Assembly: GCF_000317555.1 (NCBI RefSeq)
Contig: NC_019745.1
Coordinates: forward strand, 3,100,001 to 3,164,000
DNA length: 64,000 nt
Reading direction: 5' to 3'
Origin: Gloeocapsa sp. PCC 7428
Lineage (GTDB): Bacteria; Cyanobacteriota; Cyanobacteriia; Cyanobacteriales; Chroococcidiopsidaceae
In this document: in pieces, positions 25,560-35,600 of the stretch
Layout of the letters: each line of letters opens with the position of its first letter
How positions within the stretch are numbered: the stretch's first letter is position 1
Position numbers and translations under genes: made by a program
The notes under the pieces: model-generated
The model's database searches: none
What the model was told of the DNA's origin: nothing
What the model saw: only the letters and a program-made list of their open reading frames with translations

Positions 25560-27335
25560 ATGAAAATTGCGATCGCTCAAATTAATCCTACTGTTGGTGA
25601 TTTAGCAGGTAACGCGCAAAAAATCCTCAGCGCCGCCCAAGATGCAGCCGCGCAAGGTGCAGACTTGTTATTAACACCAGAACTTTCGCTATGTGGCTAC
25701 CCACCGAAAGATTTATTACTCGATCCGAGTTTTATTGCAGCGATCGCCTCAAATCTACAACAACTCGCACAAAGCTTACCACCTGCGATCGCCGTCTTAG
25801 TCGGTTATGTCGAACAAAACGCCCAAGCATACATTTCTGGCGGTAAACCTTTATTCAACAGCGTTGCGTTACTCTCTCAAGGCAAACTTCAGCAAACTTT
25901 TCACAAACGCCTCCTTCCCACCTACGATGTATTCGACGAAAATCGTTACTTTGAACCTGGGCAAGAAACGCGATTTTTCACAATTTCCAGACCAAAGGAA
26001 ATAACCAATTACCGATTACCAATTAGCAACGACTCAACCCCCCTCAAAATCGGTGTCACGATCTGCGAAGACTTATGGAACGATGAAGAATTTTGGGGAA
26101 AGCGTCACTATGCAGTCAGCCCAATTACGGACTTGGTTGAAGCAGATGTTGACTTAATTGTCAATTTATCGGCGTCTCCATATAGCGTTACCAAACAGCA
26201 ACTGCGCGAAGCGATGTTGAGTCATGCTGCTAGCCGTTATCGTTGCCCAATATTATATGCCAATCAAATCGCTGCGAATGATGACTTGATTTTTGATGGT
26301 TGCAGTGTCGGATTTAACCGCCAGGGTGAAATGGTGTGCCGCGCGCAGGCGTTTGAGTCAGATTTACTCGTTGTCGAATTTGACGAGCAAAAACAAGACT
26401 TGCAGCCTAGTACAATTGCTCCTATGCCCGAAAATGACGATGCGGAAATCTGGCAGGCTTTAGTTTTAGGTGTAAAAGATTATACACGTAAATGCGGTTT
26501 TCGTCAAGTCGTTATTGGCTTAAGCGGGGGAGTTGATTCGGCATTAGTGGCAGCGATCGCCACCGCAGCCGTTGGCAAAGAAAATGTCCTCGGCGTACTC
26601 ATGCCCTCGCCATACAGTTCCGAACATTCGATTAAAGATGCCTTGCAACTCGCCGCAAATTTAGGCATCCAAACGCAAACGTTACCTATTGGTGAATTAA
26701 TGCAAGGCTATGACAAAACGCTTGCACCTTTATTTGCTGACACTGAGTTTGGACTTGCCGAAGAAAATATACAGTCGCGGATTCGCGGTAATTTGTTAAT
26801 GGCAATTTCTAATAAATTTGGTCATTTACTGCTATCGACAGGTAATAAATCAGAAATGGCAGTTGGTTATTGCACCCTCTACGGTGATATGAATGGTGGT
26901 TTAGCCGCGATCGCTGACGTTCCCAAAACCCGCGTTTACTCGGTATGTCGCTGGTTGAATCGAGACTCAGAGGTTATTCCAGAAAACATTTTAACTAAAG
27001 CACCCAGCGCCGAATTAAAACCTGGTCAAGTCGATCAAGATTCTCTACCAGCGTATGACGTACTTGATGATATTTTAGAACGCTTTATTTGTAACCACGA
27101 ATCAGCAAGTCAGATTGCCGCCGCAGGTCACGATCCAACTGTAGTAAATCGTGTGATTAAAATGGTAGTACGTGCTGAATTTAAACGCCGTCAAGCGCCA
27201 CCAGGATTAAAAGTGACCGATCGCGCGTTTGGTACAGGCTGGCGAATGCCAATTGCCAATAAGTGGGGATCGACAAATACCGATCAGAATCCTCGCGAAC
27301 AAACTCCGCTTTCTACTTCACAAACCTCAGCCTAA
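25560..27335 (+). CDS. nadE: Glutamine-dependent NAD+ synthase
   Basis: 591 residues, two domains. The N-terminal nitrilase-type glutaminase shows Glu41, Lys116 and Cys169 (VTICEDLWND); the C-terminal synthetase has the P-loop SGGVDSA near 322 and MPSPYSSEHS, TGNKSEMAVGY, RRQAPPGLKVT. It amidates deamido-NAD using glutamine and ATP, the final step of the operon's pathway. Residues 148-156 (ITNYRLPIS) are encoded by three heptamers ACCAATT, ACCGATT, ACCAATT at 26004-26024, a 21-base in-frame insertion before KIGVTICED. The last 23 bases overlap the convergent gene at 27313. Confidence 0.96.
   Translation: MKIAIAQINPTVGDLAGNAQKILSAAQDAAAQGADLLLTPELSLCGYPPKDLLLDPSFIAAIASNLQQLAQSLPPAIAVLVGYVEQNAQAYISGGKPLFNSVALLSQGKLQQTFHKRLLPTYDVFDENRYFEPGQETRFFTISRPKEITNYRLPISNDSTPLKIGVTICEDLWNDEEFWGKRHYAVSPITDLVEADVDLIVNLSASPYSVTKQQLREAMLSHAASRYRCPILYANQIAANDDLIFDGCSVGFNRQGEMVCRAQAFESDLLVVEFDEQKQDLQPSTIAPMPENDDAEIWQALVLGVKDYTRKCGFRQVVIGLSGGVDSALVAAIATAAVGKENVLGVLMPSPYSSEHSIKDALQLAANLGIQTQTLPIGELMQGYDKTLAPLFADTEFGLAEENIQSRIRGNLLMAISNKFGHLLLSTGNKSEMAVGYCTLYGDMNGGLAAIADVPKTRVYSVCRWLNRDSEVIPENILTKAPSAELKPGQVDQDSLPAYDVLDDILERFICNHESASQIAAAGHDPTVVNRVIKMVVRAEFKRRQAPPGLKVTDRAFGTGWRMPIANKWGSTNTDQNPREQTPLSTSQTSA
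26004..26024. repeat. In-frame heptamer array within nadE
   Basis: ACCAATT, ACCGATT, ACCAATT: exactly 21 bases, seven codons, in a surface loop just before the catalytic Cys strand of the glutaminase domain. It belongs to the same family as the arrays at 13110 and 19051. Confidence 0.8.
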
Positions 27336-27654
27336 TTCCTGGTCTAAAGCCGCCAATTCTTCTCCTTACAGGATAGCGGTTATTGTGAATGCGACGGCGA
27401 TGGAAACTACCAGTATATAAATGATAAAAAGGATCGGCACGGTAAATCGAATTAACTCGTTGTCGATAAAATCTGCGCGATCGCGGCAATCCCTGAAGAC
27501 GACCAAAATCTGATGTATAGACTCTACTTCGATACCCAGCGCGACTATATTGATACTGTTGTGCTATGGGCAGTGTAGCTTGGACAGGAGGAGCGATCGC
27601 ACTTGCTAAAACAATGATTCCTAAGGCAGCGATGACTCTACGATTGAGTGGCAT
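27313..27654 (-). CDS. Small secreted basic protein
   Basis: 113 residues. A signal peptide (MPLNRRVIAALGIIVLASAIAPPVQA) precedes a very Arg/Tyr-rich mature part (SRRFYRQRV, FHRRRIHNNRYPVRRRIGGF). AAGGAAGGA stands immediately upstream of the ATG at 27654, supporting a genuine gene although its last 23 bases overlap nadE tail to tail. No family recognised. The mature protein would be strongly positive and may bind the cell wall or an acidic polymer. Confidence 0.78.
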   Translation of the reverse strand: MPLNRRVIAALGIIVLASAIAPPVQATLPIAQQYQYSRAGYRSRVYTSDFGRLQGLPRSRRFYRQRVNSIYRADPFYHLYTGSFHRRRIHNNRYPVRRRIGGFRPGIRLRFVK

Positions 27655-27753
27655 GATCCTTCCTTACCAATCTATCGTCAATATAGCAAGGATCAAAGGG
27701 CTACGCTGCCAAAACAATGAATTCTATATATATCTCAACAGTCAAACAAGCAA

Positions 27754-28200
27754 TTAATAAAGATAAATAGCCCCAGTTCTACCGATATTCACAACACGAT
27801 AGCCTTCTTCTTGTGTTGGCTGAACAAGCACAGTGACAACATTCTGATTAACAGAAACGGTATAACTAAGATTAACCTCATCCCCTGCCCCTGCCTTGGG
27901 TGAAGGGTCGTAAACCGCAATGTTCATTGGTAAAGTAACGCGGCTAAACTGAACTTGGTCGCCAACAATTAAATCAGCTTCAGCACGGTCATCCAAAAAG
28001 TTATACTTGAGTGGCATTTCTGTCTGGTTTTCTAAAATTACTGTCACTGGCATCTTTGGATTGATTCGCGCCCGTGGTTGCCAGTACCCTGGTTGATAGG
28101 TACGTGCAGGTGGAGTTTGGGCGACTACAGGTACAATTGAACTCACGAACAACGAAGTTCCAGCAAGGCACAACAATTTTGTCCAAGCTTGCCACTGCAT
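27754..28200 (-). CDS. Secreted hypothetical protein
   Basis: 148 residues. Signal peptide with cleavage likely after VVAQ (about residue 28), then a Pro/Tyr/Arg linker (PPARTYQPGYWQPRARI) and a beta-rich domain (MPVTVILENQTEMPLKYNFLD, VTVLVQPTQEEGYRVVNIGRTGAIYLY). AGGTAGG precedes the ATG. The pattern suggests a small immunoglobulin-like beta-sandwich in the periplasm; no name can be given. It is 100 bases upstream, on the same strand, of the gene starting at 27654. Confidence 0.8.
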   Translation of the reverse strand: MQWQAWTKLLCLAGTSLFVSSIVPVVAQTPPARTYQPGYWQPRARINPKMPVTVILENQTEMPLKYNFLDDRAEADLIVGDQVQFSRVTLPMNIAVYDPSPKAGAGDEVNLSYTVSVNQNVVTVLVQPTQEEGYRVVNIGRTGAIYLY

Positions 28201-28448
28201 AACTTGCCTACCTTTATAAAATAAAAGCTTATATTTCAGAAGAATTATCTCAGATTGTTTTAGGACGAAATAGAAAATTTTAGAGTAAATTTATTTCTCT
28301 GGTGGCTTTATTCTCTTTTTAGCAAAAGTATACTTCGACTATGAATAGATTTAGCCTCATCTACTCGTAATACTCTGCAACCAGCGCGTAGCAAAATCTA
28401 GGTGATAATTTAAGTATGGATAGTATTTAATCAACAACTTAAATATTG

Positions 28449-29309
28449 ATGCTTGCTGTTTCGCTGCAAAACGTTCACAAACTTTTCAATAACGTTCCTG
28501 TCGTTAATGACCTCTCTTTTACGATTCAGTCTGGAGAAATGTTTGGTTTGCTAGGACCTAACGGCGCAGGTAAATCAACAACAATTCGGATGCTTACAAC
28601 TTTAACAAAACCATCGCAAGGGCGTATCGAAGTCGCGGGATTTGATGTCGTGCGCCAAGCTTTGCAAGTCAAGCAGTGTATTGGAGTCGTATTGCAACAA
28701 ACAAGTGTCGATGGCGATTTATCCGTGTGGGAAAACATGGAGTTGCACGGAAGATTGCATCACATCCGCAATCCGCAACGTCAACGACTGATTAATCAAT
28801 GGCTAGAGTATGTAGAACTCGCAGATCGGCGTGACGATTTTGTGAAAACATTGTCTGGAGGAATGAAGCGTCGCTTACAGATTGCCAGAGCGTTGTTACA
28901 TCAACCACAAATCTTGTTTTTAGACGAGCCGACAGTCGGACTCGACCCCCAAACACGGCGACGGTTATGGGAAATCATCCTTGATTTAAATAAGCAAGGT
29001 ATGACCATGTTACTCACGACGCACTACATGGAAGAGGTAGAGTATTTGTGCGATCGCATCGGCATTATGGATCAGGGTCAGTTAATCTCCCTCGGAACTT
29101 TACAACAGTTACGAGCCAAACACGGCGAAGGGTTAGCAATTAAACAAGTCGGTACAAAGGACGCAGGACGCTGGGAATATCAATTTTTCCCCACCCTAGA
29201 ACAAGCCAACGCCTACCTTGACCAGCAAAAGGATAAAACTGGGATCATGGTACGTCCCTCGAATCTGGAAGATATTTTTGTCGAACTTACCGGACGCCAA
29301 CTCGACTAA
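28449..29309 (+). CDS. ABC transporter ATPase, DrrA/ABC-2 export type, without adjacent permease
   Basis: 286 residues from the ATG at 28449 (the frame also opens with a TTG at 28446). Walker A GPNGAGKST, Q-loop VLQQ, signature LSGGMKRRLQIARAL, Walker B ILFLDEPTVGLDP, switch TTHYMEE. 'MFGLLGPNGAGKSTTIRML' and 'VENMELHGRLHHI'-like features mark the DrrA family that drives ABC-2 exporters. The ABC-2 permease that normally follows is not here: the next gene is on the opposite strand. The permease must be elsewhere. Confidence 0.92.
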   Translation: MLAVSLQNVHKLFNNVPVVNDLSFTIQSGEMFGLLGPNGAGKSTTIRMLTTLTKPSQGRIEVAGFDVVRQALQVKQCIGVVLQQTSVDGDLSVWENMELHGRLHHIRNPQRQRLINQWLEYVELADRRDDFVKTLSGGMKRRLQIARALLHQPQILFLDEPTVGLDPQTRRRLWEIILDLNKQGMTMLLTTHYMEEVEYLCDRIGIMDQGQLISLGTLQQLRAKHGEGLAIKQVGTKDAGRWEYQFFPTLEQANAYLDQQKDKTGIMVRPSNLEDIFVELTGRQLD

Positions 29310-29322
29310 TTTAATCAAGGTA

Positions 29323-30294
29323 TTAAAGCCGTGGCGTTAGAAGACGCTCTAAACGATTGCTTCCTGGTTGATTGAGTAGCATATCGTTTACTGCTTTCTG
29401 GGCTTCTGCTAGGTCTGGTTGCAAGGCTAAAGCACGTTTGTAGGCATCGATTGCACCTTGAACGTCGTTTTGCACCCTGAGAATGTCTCCCATTTGCAGG
29501 AGGACTTTCACATTTCGTGGGTCGATCTGCACCGCTTGTCGCAAAGTCATCAAAGCTGCGGTCATATTGCCTTGACTTGCCCAAGCCGTTGCTAGATTTA
29601 GTAAAACGTTACCGTTGTTAGGATCAATTGTTGCTGACCTTTGGAGAGTTGCGATCGCGTCGCGAAACCGATCTTGTTGTAGAAGAATCGCCCCCATCAA
29701 CTCATACGCACTCGGATTATTAGGATCGCGATTAATTGCTTGCTGTGCCGCCCATTCAGCACCTCGATAGTTTTTTTGACGTAAGAGTACAACACCCAAT
29801 CCAAGATAAGCATTGACATTATTCTGGTCTAGCTCGGTTGTTCGCCGATACGCACTAGCAGCTTCCGCATAGCGTCCCATCCGTGCTAACGTGTAGCCAA
29901 GAGCATAGTGAAAGTCCGCATGGTTGGGGGCTGCATCAATCGCTTGACGATACGCCGCCACTGCCGCAGCATAGTTTCTTTGACGCGCGTAAAGAAAACC
30001 AATCGTCGAAAAAATGCGCGCGTTTTTTGGTGATAATTTAGCGGCTTGTTGATAACGGGCGATCGCTTCGGCTGATTTTCCCGCATCCATTAACCTCCGT
30101 CCTTCTTGCAGCAATTTTTGCAGTTGCTGGCTGCGTTGATAAGGACTACTTGGCACTGCGCCTTTGGTTTGTGCAACTACTATTTGAGCTTGAGCAGTTG
30201 GCGGTACAATAACGCCAATTCCTCCTAGCAGCAAAACACTTATAGCTAATAAACTCTGCTTTTGCACGACTACTTTTCTGCTATACTTCTGCAA
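29323..30294 (-). CDS. TPR-repeat protein, exported
   Basis: 323 residues. A signal peptide (QKQSLLAISVLLLGGIGVIVPPTAQA) is followed by about seven tandem 34-residue TPR units between 57 and 310 with the W/LG-Y-A-P pattern (AIARYQQAAKLSPKNARIFSTIGFLYAR, AVAAYRQAIDAAPNHADFHYALGYTLAR and so on). TPRs mediate protein-protein contacts, here in the periplasm. The start is uncertain: 30294 is TTG; a GTG at 30267 would give a shorter leader. It is 13 bases from the convergent ABC gene. Confidence 0.85.
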   Translation of the reverse strand: MQKYSRKVVVQKQSLLAISVLLLGGIGVIVPPTAQAQIVVAQTKGAVPSSPYQRSQQLQKLLQEGRRLMDAGKSAEAIARYQQAAKLSPKNARIFSTIGFLYARQRNYAAAVAAYRQAIDAAPNHADFHYALGYTLARMGRYAEAASAYRRTTELDQNNVNAYLGLGVVLLRQKNYRGAEWAAQQAINRDPNNPSAYELMGAILLQQDRFRDAIATLQRSATIDPNNGNVLLNLATAWASQGNMTAALMTLRQAVQIDPRNVKVLLQMGDILRVQNDVQGAIDAYKRALALQPDLAEAQKAVNDMLLNQPGSNRLERLLTPRL

Positions 30295-30464
30295 TTTTTG
30301 CCAAGGTGCGACTAATGCTCTACATTAAACCAGGAATCTTTAAATTTGGAAACTTTTTTTTCCGATTTCTTGGATGTTAGTCAATCTAAAATTGTACTAG
30401 TTTGAACCTCTGCTGTTAGGTTGGTTTACTTTTTCTAGCAAACATCGTTTTCTGAGGCTCCTCC

Positions 30465-30791
30465 ATGATTTTAACGACAACGGATGTTATTCAAGGAACT
30501 ACTGTCGAAGCTTATTTGGGAATCGTCACGGCGGAAGTCGTCTATGGTAGCAATGCGTTGCGCGACTTTTTTGCTGGAATTCGCGATGTTATTGGTGGTC
30601 GTACTGGTAGTTACGAACGCGTGTTTGAGCGAGGTCAGCGCGATGCAATTCAAGAATTAGAGCGCCGCGCCCTTAAACTGGGAGCCGATGCTGTGATTGG
30701 CATTGAAATCGATACTGGTACGATCAATATTGACCAATCAGGAGCTTTATTACTCATTACGGCAACGGGAACTGCTGTTAAGCTTCGTTAA
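30465..30791 (+). CDS. YbjQ family protein
   Basis: 108 residues, full length for this family. The start MILTTTDVIQGTTVEAYLGIV, then GSYERVFERGQRDAIQELERRALKLGADAVIGIEID, is characteristic of YbjQ/PF01906, which forms a pentameric beta/alpha ring and has been suggested to bind metal. Function unknown. It stands alone, with AT-rich sequence downstream. Confidence 0.93.
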   Translation: MILTTTDVIQGTTVEAYLGIVTAEVVYGSNALRDFFAGIRDVIGGRTGSYERVFERGQRDAIQELERRALKLGADAVIGIEIDTGTINIDQSGALLLITATGTAVKLR

Positions 30792-31118
30792 ATATTTTTC
30801 AAAATTTCCTTTCGCTGAGCTAGAAATCAGAATAGGCTGATGTCTACATATATATGATTAGCTAATCAATCTTATAAAAATTGACAATTCATCGCATTTG
30901 TTAAATTTTAATATCTTAATAAAGTAGTTGCGAATTAATAAAATAATTAAATTTTTATCGCGTAAATTAATATTCACAAATTGCTGAGTTTACTTTACTC
31001 CTAAAGGTAGATTCCGCAACTATTTCTACTGATAGATAGTTAAATTAAAATTCCAATTTAAATTAGAGACTCAAGCAAAATTGTAGAAAAACAGAACAGG
31101 GAAGGGGGTAAGTTACCC
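30792..31118. other. AT-rich intergenic region
   Basis: 327 bases between ybjQ and the membrane protein gene. No gene or T-run terminator seen. Just before the next ATG the sequence GGGTAAgTTACCC (31106-31118) can pair with itself and includes part of the G-rich ribosome binding site, which may modulate translation. Confidence 0.45.
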
Positions 31119-31769
31119 ATGTCATACGTAAACAGACCGGCAGATGATGTTATTTCTGAGCCTGCCGTAGTGAATCGAACAGCTGTCGTAGATTATCACG
31201 ATCGCGTTCGTTGGGGTCCGATTCTTTCAGGTTTGGTCGTTGCTTTAGCGACTCAGTTACTCCTTAGCGCGCTCTTCGGTGCAATTGGTGCAACTACAAT
31301 TGCAGGCTCCGGTGCTCCAAGAACAAATGCACCTAACGTTGCAGGTGACGTTGGTATTTGGTCAACTATTGGTTTATTAATCTCCTTATTTGTCGGCGGT
31401 TGGGTAACAGCCCGTGCTTGCGGACCGATGAATCGCAGCACAGCGTTGTTAAACGGAGCAATTCTTTGGGCAACAACTTTAGCCCTAGGTTCTTGGCTAC
31501 TTGCAAGTGGCGTAACAGGCGCATTTGGTTTAGCAACTCAAGCTGCTGCTGACCTTGCTGGCGGCGCCATCGGTCAGGTACAACCTCCTAACGTTAACGT
31601 AACTCCACCTAATGTTACAGCTCAAGATACTCGTAATATTGCCAGTGGTATTTCTCAAGGGCTGTGGTGGTTCTTCTTTGGTTCTTTACTCGGCTTAATC
31701 GCTTCAATGATCGGTGCAGCGGCTGGTGCGCGTAGCCCACGCACAAACGTCACTACTACTACTTACTAA
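31119..31769 (+). CDS. Polytopic membrane protein of unknown function
   Basis: 216 residues with four hydrophobic segments (about 33-58, 77-95, 106-130 and 183-203) rich in Gly and Ala. Between the third and the last lies a Pro/Asn loop (QVQPPNVNVTPPNVTAQDT). The N-terminal 30 residues are hydrophilic. A GGGAAGGGGG ribosome binding site precedes the ATG. This resembles a common cyanobacterial hypothetical with YrzE-like topology, but I cannot assign a function. A strong terminator follows at 31811. Confidence 0.82.
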   Translation: MSYVNRPADDVISEPAVVNRTAVVDYHDRVRWGPILSGLVVALATQLLLSALFGAIGATTIAGSGAPRTNAPNVAGDVGIWSTIGLLISLFVGGWVTARACGPMNRSTALLNGAILWATTLALGSWLLASGVTGAFGLATQAAADLAGGAIGQVQPPNVNVTPPNVTAQDTRNIASGISQGLWWFFFGSLLGLIASMIGAAAGARSPRTNVTTTTY

Positions 31770-31810
31770 TTGAAAATATCACTTAGAGACAAGCCAAAAT
31801 GATATTTTTT

Positions 31811-31842
31811 AGCACCTAAATATAGGTGCTATTTTTATTTTT
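31811..31842 (+). terminator. Rho-independent terminator
   Basis: Stem AGCACCTA (31811-31818), 4-base loop, TAGGTGCT (31823-31830), then ATTTTTATTTTT. It ends the transcript of the membrane protein gene. Confidence 0.85.
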
Positions 31843-31935
31843 CAGGTGTGAGTAACTGTTTAAAAGCTGATCGAGTCATTAACAACTGAGCAAAAAGATA
31901 GAATATGACAATCCCTCTCGAATGGAGAGAGCCGC

Positions 31936-32631
31936 ATGGTGAAACAACTGCAAACAAACACTACACCAGCTATTATCTACCCAGATAGCGATGGTCAACC
32001 AATGGCAGACAACACCAAACAATTTCGTTGGATTGTCACTATCAAAGAAAACTTAGAACTGCTATTCGTGAATGATAGCCAGGTATTTGTTGCTGGCGAT
32101 CTCTTGTGGTATCCGGTTCAAGGAGACAATAAAATTCGTCAAGCACCGGATGCGATGGTTGTTTTTGGTAGACCAAAAGGAGACAGAGGTTCTTACAAAC
32201 AATGGGAAGAAGATAATATTCCGCCACAGGTTGTATTTGAAATACTCTCTCCTGAGAATCGCCTCAAGAAAATGGCAGAAAAATTTAAATTCTACGAACG
32301 TTACGGTGTAGAAGAGTATTATGTATACGATCCAGATGACAACGAGCTAATCGGTTGGCTGCGTGCTGGAAATGATTTAGACATTATCACAGAAATGGAT
32401 GGTTGGATGAGTCCCCGCCTCAAAATAAAATTTCAGATGAGTTCTGATACTTTAGAAATTTTTTCACCCCAAGGAGACAAATTCCTGACCTACGTTGAGC
32501 TAAATCAGCTACGCGAACAAGAACGCCAACGCGCTGATGAAGTAACAAAACAATTAGAGCAGGAAAGAGAGCGTAATGCAGCCTTAAGCGCACTACTGCG
32601 AGAAAAAGGAATTAATCTAGAAGAGTTATAG
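31936..32631 (+). CDS. Uma2 family endonuclease-like protein
   Basis: 231 residues, second Uma2 paralogue of the window. Core motifs: QAPDAMVVFGRPKGDRGSYKQWEED, PPQVVFEILSPENRLKKMAEKFKFYERYGVEEYYVYDPDDNELIGWL, and a C-terminal heptad coiled coil (LNQLREQERQRADEVTKQLEQER). This is a PD-(D/E)xK-type fold. It is tail to tail with metH, one base apart. Sequence identity to the first paralogue is low outside the motifs. Confidence 0.92.
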   Translation: MVKQLQTNTTPAIIYPDSDGQPMADNTKQFRWIVTIKENLELLFVNDSQVFVAGDLLWYPVQGDNKIRQAPDAMVVFGRPKGDRGSYKQWEEDNIPPQVVFEILSPENRLKKMAEKFKFYERYGVEEYYVYDPDDNELIGWLRAGNDLDIITEMDGWMSPRLKIKFQMSSDTLEIFSPQGDKFLTYVELNQLREQERQRADEVTKQLEQERERNAALSALLREKGINLEEL

Positions 32632-32632
32632 A

Positions 32633-35600
32633 TTATGCACTGAAATACTTGGCTACGGGGTGATAAGCAATAATCGCGGTTGTTGATTGCTCAGGATAAA
32701 GTTGTTCGCTTTCATCCATGTAGAGATTGATGCGATCGCTCTCTAACAACTCCAACAATTTATACTGATCCTGAATATTCGGACACGCGGGATAACCAAA
32801 ACTGTAACGCGAACCGCGATAGCGCTGCGCCAAGACATCCCGAATATTATCCGGTTCCTCAGCCCCAAAGCCCAACTCGTGACGAATTCGCGCGTGTACC
32901 CACTCCGCCAAAGCTTCCGCCATCTGCACCGCCAAGCCGTGGAAATAGAGATAGTCAGTGTATTGATTCGCTCTAAACAACTCCTGCGCAAACTCCGTTG
33001 CAATATCCCCCATCGTCACCGCCTGCATCGGAAACACATCAATCACACCCGACTCCTGCGGCGCAAAGAAATCAGCAATACAAAGCCTTCTTAAAGACCT
33101 TTGCCTCGGAAACTCAAACCGCGCAATTTCCTTTGTGTCCACGGACACTTTGCTCAACGGAGGAAACCTCCGCACGCAAGTGTCCTCCTTCGCGCCTTCG
33201 TGGTTCGGCTCATAAACAATCAACGAATTCCCCACCGCCTGACACGGAAAATACCCATAACTCACCTGCGGATGCAACAACTTTTCCGCAACAATCCGCT
33301 GCTTCCAATGCTCTAAAATCGGATAAACCTTCTCTGCCAAGAAAGCCTGATATTCCTCTTTCGATTGCTCCTTAGGCTTACGAAACTGCCATTGTCCGGC
33401 AATTAAAGCTTGTAAATCCAAATACCAAAACAACTCATCCCAAGCAATATCTTCTAGTTGCAATATCTTCGTTCCCCAGAAAGGCGGCGTGGGGCGTTCT
33501 ATATCGACTGCAACAGCATCACTGCGGCGGGTATCTACAACGAGGGGTGAGGGGTGTAGGGCTTTGCCCTTCTCGGAGAGTGGGGTGAGGGGTGAGGGAT
33601 TTTCTTTAGGAGGTTCTTGATGTCCATTCTGAGATACTTGATTATTTTCTGCTAATCCATTTAAGAAGCCTTGAAGATCGTCCCAGTGACCTTGTGACTT
33701 GGCTGGCATCAACTTATCCATGAAATGCAAATCAGAAAAAGCATCTTTACCGTAAACGACTTGTCCTTTATACGTTTTTTGACAATCTTCATAGACAAAT
33801 TTGGGAGTCAACGCCGCACCACCCAAAATCACTGGAGCCGTAATTCCTCGTTGGTTAAAGACTTCCAAGTTTTCTTTCATGAAAGCAGTAGACTTGACGA
33901 GTAGCCCACTCATCGCGATGCAATCAGCTTTGTGCTGCTCGTAGGCATCGATAATGTTTTCTACCGGCTGTTTGATGCCAAGGTTAACGACTTTGTAGCC
34001 GTTATTCGACAAAATGATATCGACAAGGTTTTTACCAATGTCATGGACATCACCCTTGACTGTCGCAATTACTACCGTACCTTTTGAGTTATTACCGCTT
34101 TCTTGCTTTTCCATAAACGGCTCAAGATAAGCGACTGCGGCTTTCATTGTCTCCGCCGATTGCAACACGAAAGGTAGCTGCATTTGTCCAGAACCAAACA
34201 ATTCACCAACCACTTTCATACCATCGAGTAAGAAGTTATTGATGATATCGAGTGGTGCATATTTTTCTAAAGCTTTTTGCAGCTGTTCTTCTAAACCGAT
34301 TCTTTCACCATCGATGATGTGACGTTTGAGGCGTTCTTCGATGGGAATACTTTCATCAATCGTGCGATCGCGTTTTGTGGTTGCGCCTTCAAAAACAGTT
34401 GTTAACTCTGCCAACGGATCGTAAACGCAAATATCGCCATCAAATTGCCGTTCATCGTAAATCAACTTGCGACAAACTTCTTGGTGTTCTGGTGCAATCT
34501 TAGCAAGCGGTAATATTTTACTCGCGCTCACAATCGCCGCATCCATTCCCGCTGTCATCGCCTCGTGAAGAAACATCGAATTAAGTACAACACGCGCAGC
34601 GGGATTTAAACCAAACGAAACGTTAGAAACCCCCAAAATCACATGACAGCCTGGTAATTCTTCGCGAATGCGACGAATTGATTCAATCGTTGCTTTACCG
34701 TTGGCGCGATCTTCCTCAATTCCTGTCGATATCGGCAGCGCTAAGGTATCAAAAAAGATTTCTTCTGGTGGAATACCATATTCAACGGCTTGGTTGTAAG
34801 CGCGTTGAGCGATTTCAAATTTCTTGTCGGCAGTTCGTGCCATGCCATCTTCATCAATCGTGCCGACAACAACACCCGCACCGTACTGTTTTGCTAACTC
34901 CAATACCTTAAAAAAGCGCGGTTCTCCATCTTCGTAGTTCGTCGAGTTGAGCAAACATTTACCACCCGCAACCTTTAACCCCGCTTCCATTTTTTCCCAC
35001 TCGGTGGAGTCGAGCATCAAAGGGATTGTAACGTTTGTTACTAAACGCGATACCAATTCGTGCATATCCCGCACGCCATCGCGCCCCACATAGTCCACAT
35101 TGACATCTAAAACGTGCGCGCCTTCGCGTACCTGCGCCTTTGCCATCGACACGAGTCCGTCCCAATCTTCCGCATTAAGTAATTCGCGGCATTTCTTAGA
35201 ACCACTCGCATTTAATCGCTCTCCGACAATCAAAAACGAATTATCTTGGTCATACGGTTGCGCGCTGTAAATCGATGCGGCTGCTGGCTCATAGCGAGGA
35301 TACCGTTCTTTAGGCTTGAGTGTTGCGGCAATTTCTGCTAATTGTTGAATATGGTCAGGACGCGTACCGCAACAGCCGCCAATTACCTGTACGCCCAAAT
35401 CTTCAACAAAATGCATCAGCGCCATGCGCAATTCCATCGGTGTGAGTCGATAGTGCGCTTGACCACCAACGTTTTCTGGTAGCCCTGCATTCGGAATACA
35501 AGAAACGACAAACGGCGAATGCTGCGAAAGATACTTGACGTGTTCCGCCATCCGGTCTGGACCTGTTGCGCAGTTAAGACCGAGAATATCAATTGGATAT

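Noticed and set aside
32879-33375. Several overlapping plus-strand frames within metH
   Set aside because: Antisense of MetH and of the palindromic repeat; His/Arg/Ser-rich composition is typical of shadow frames.
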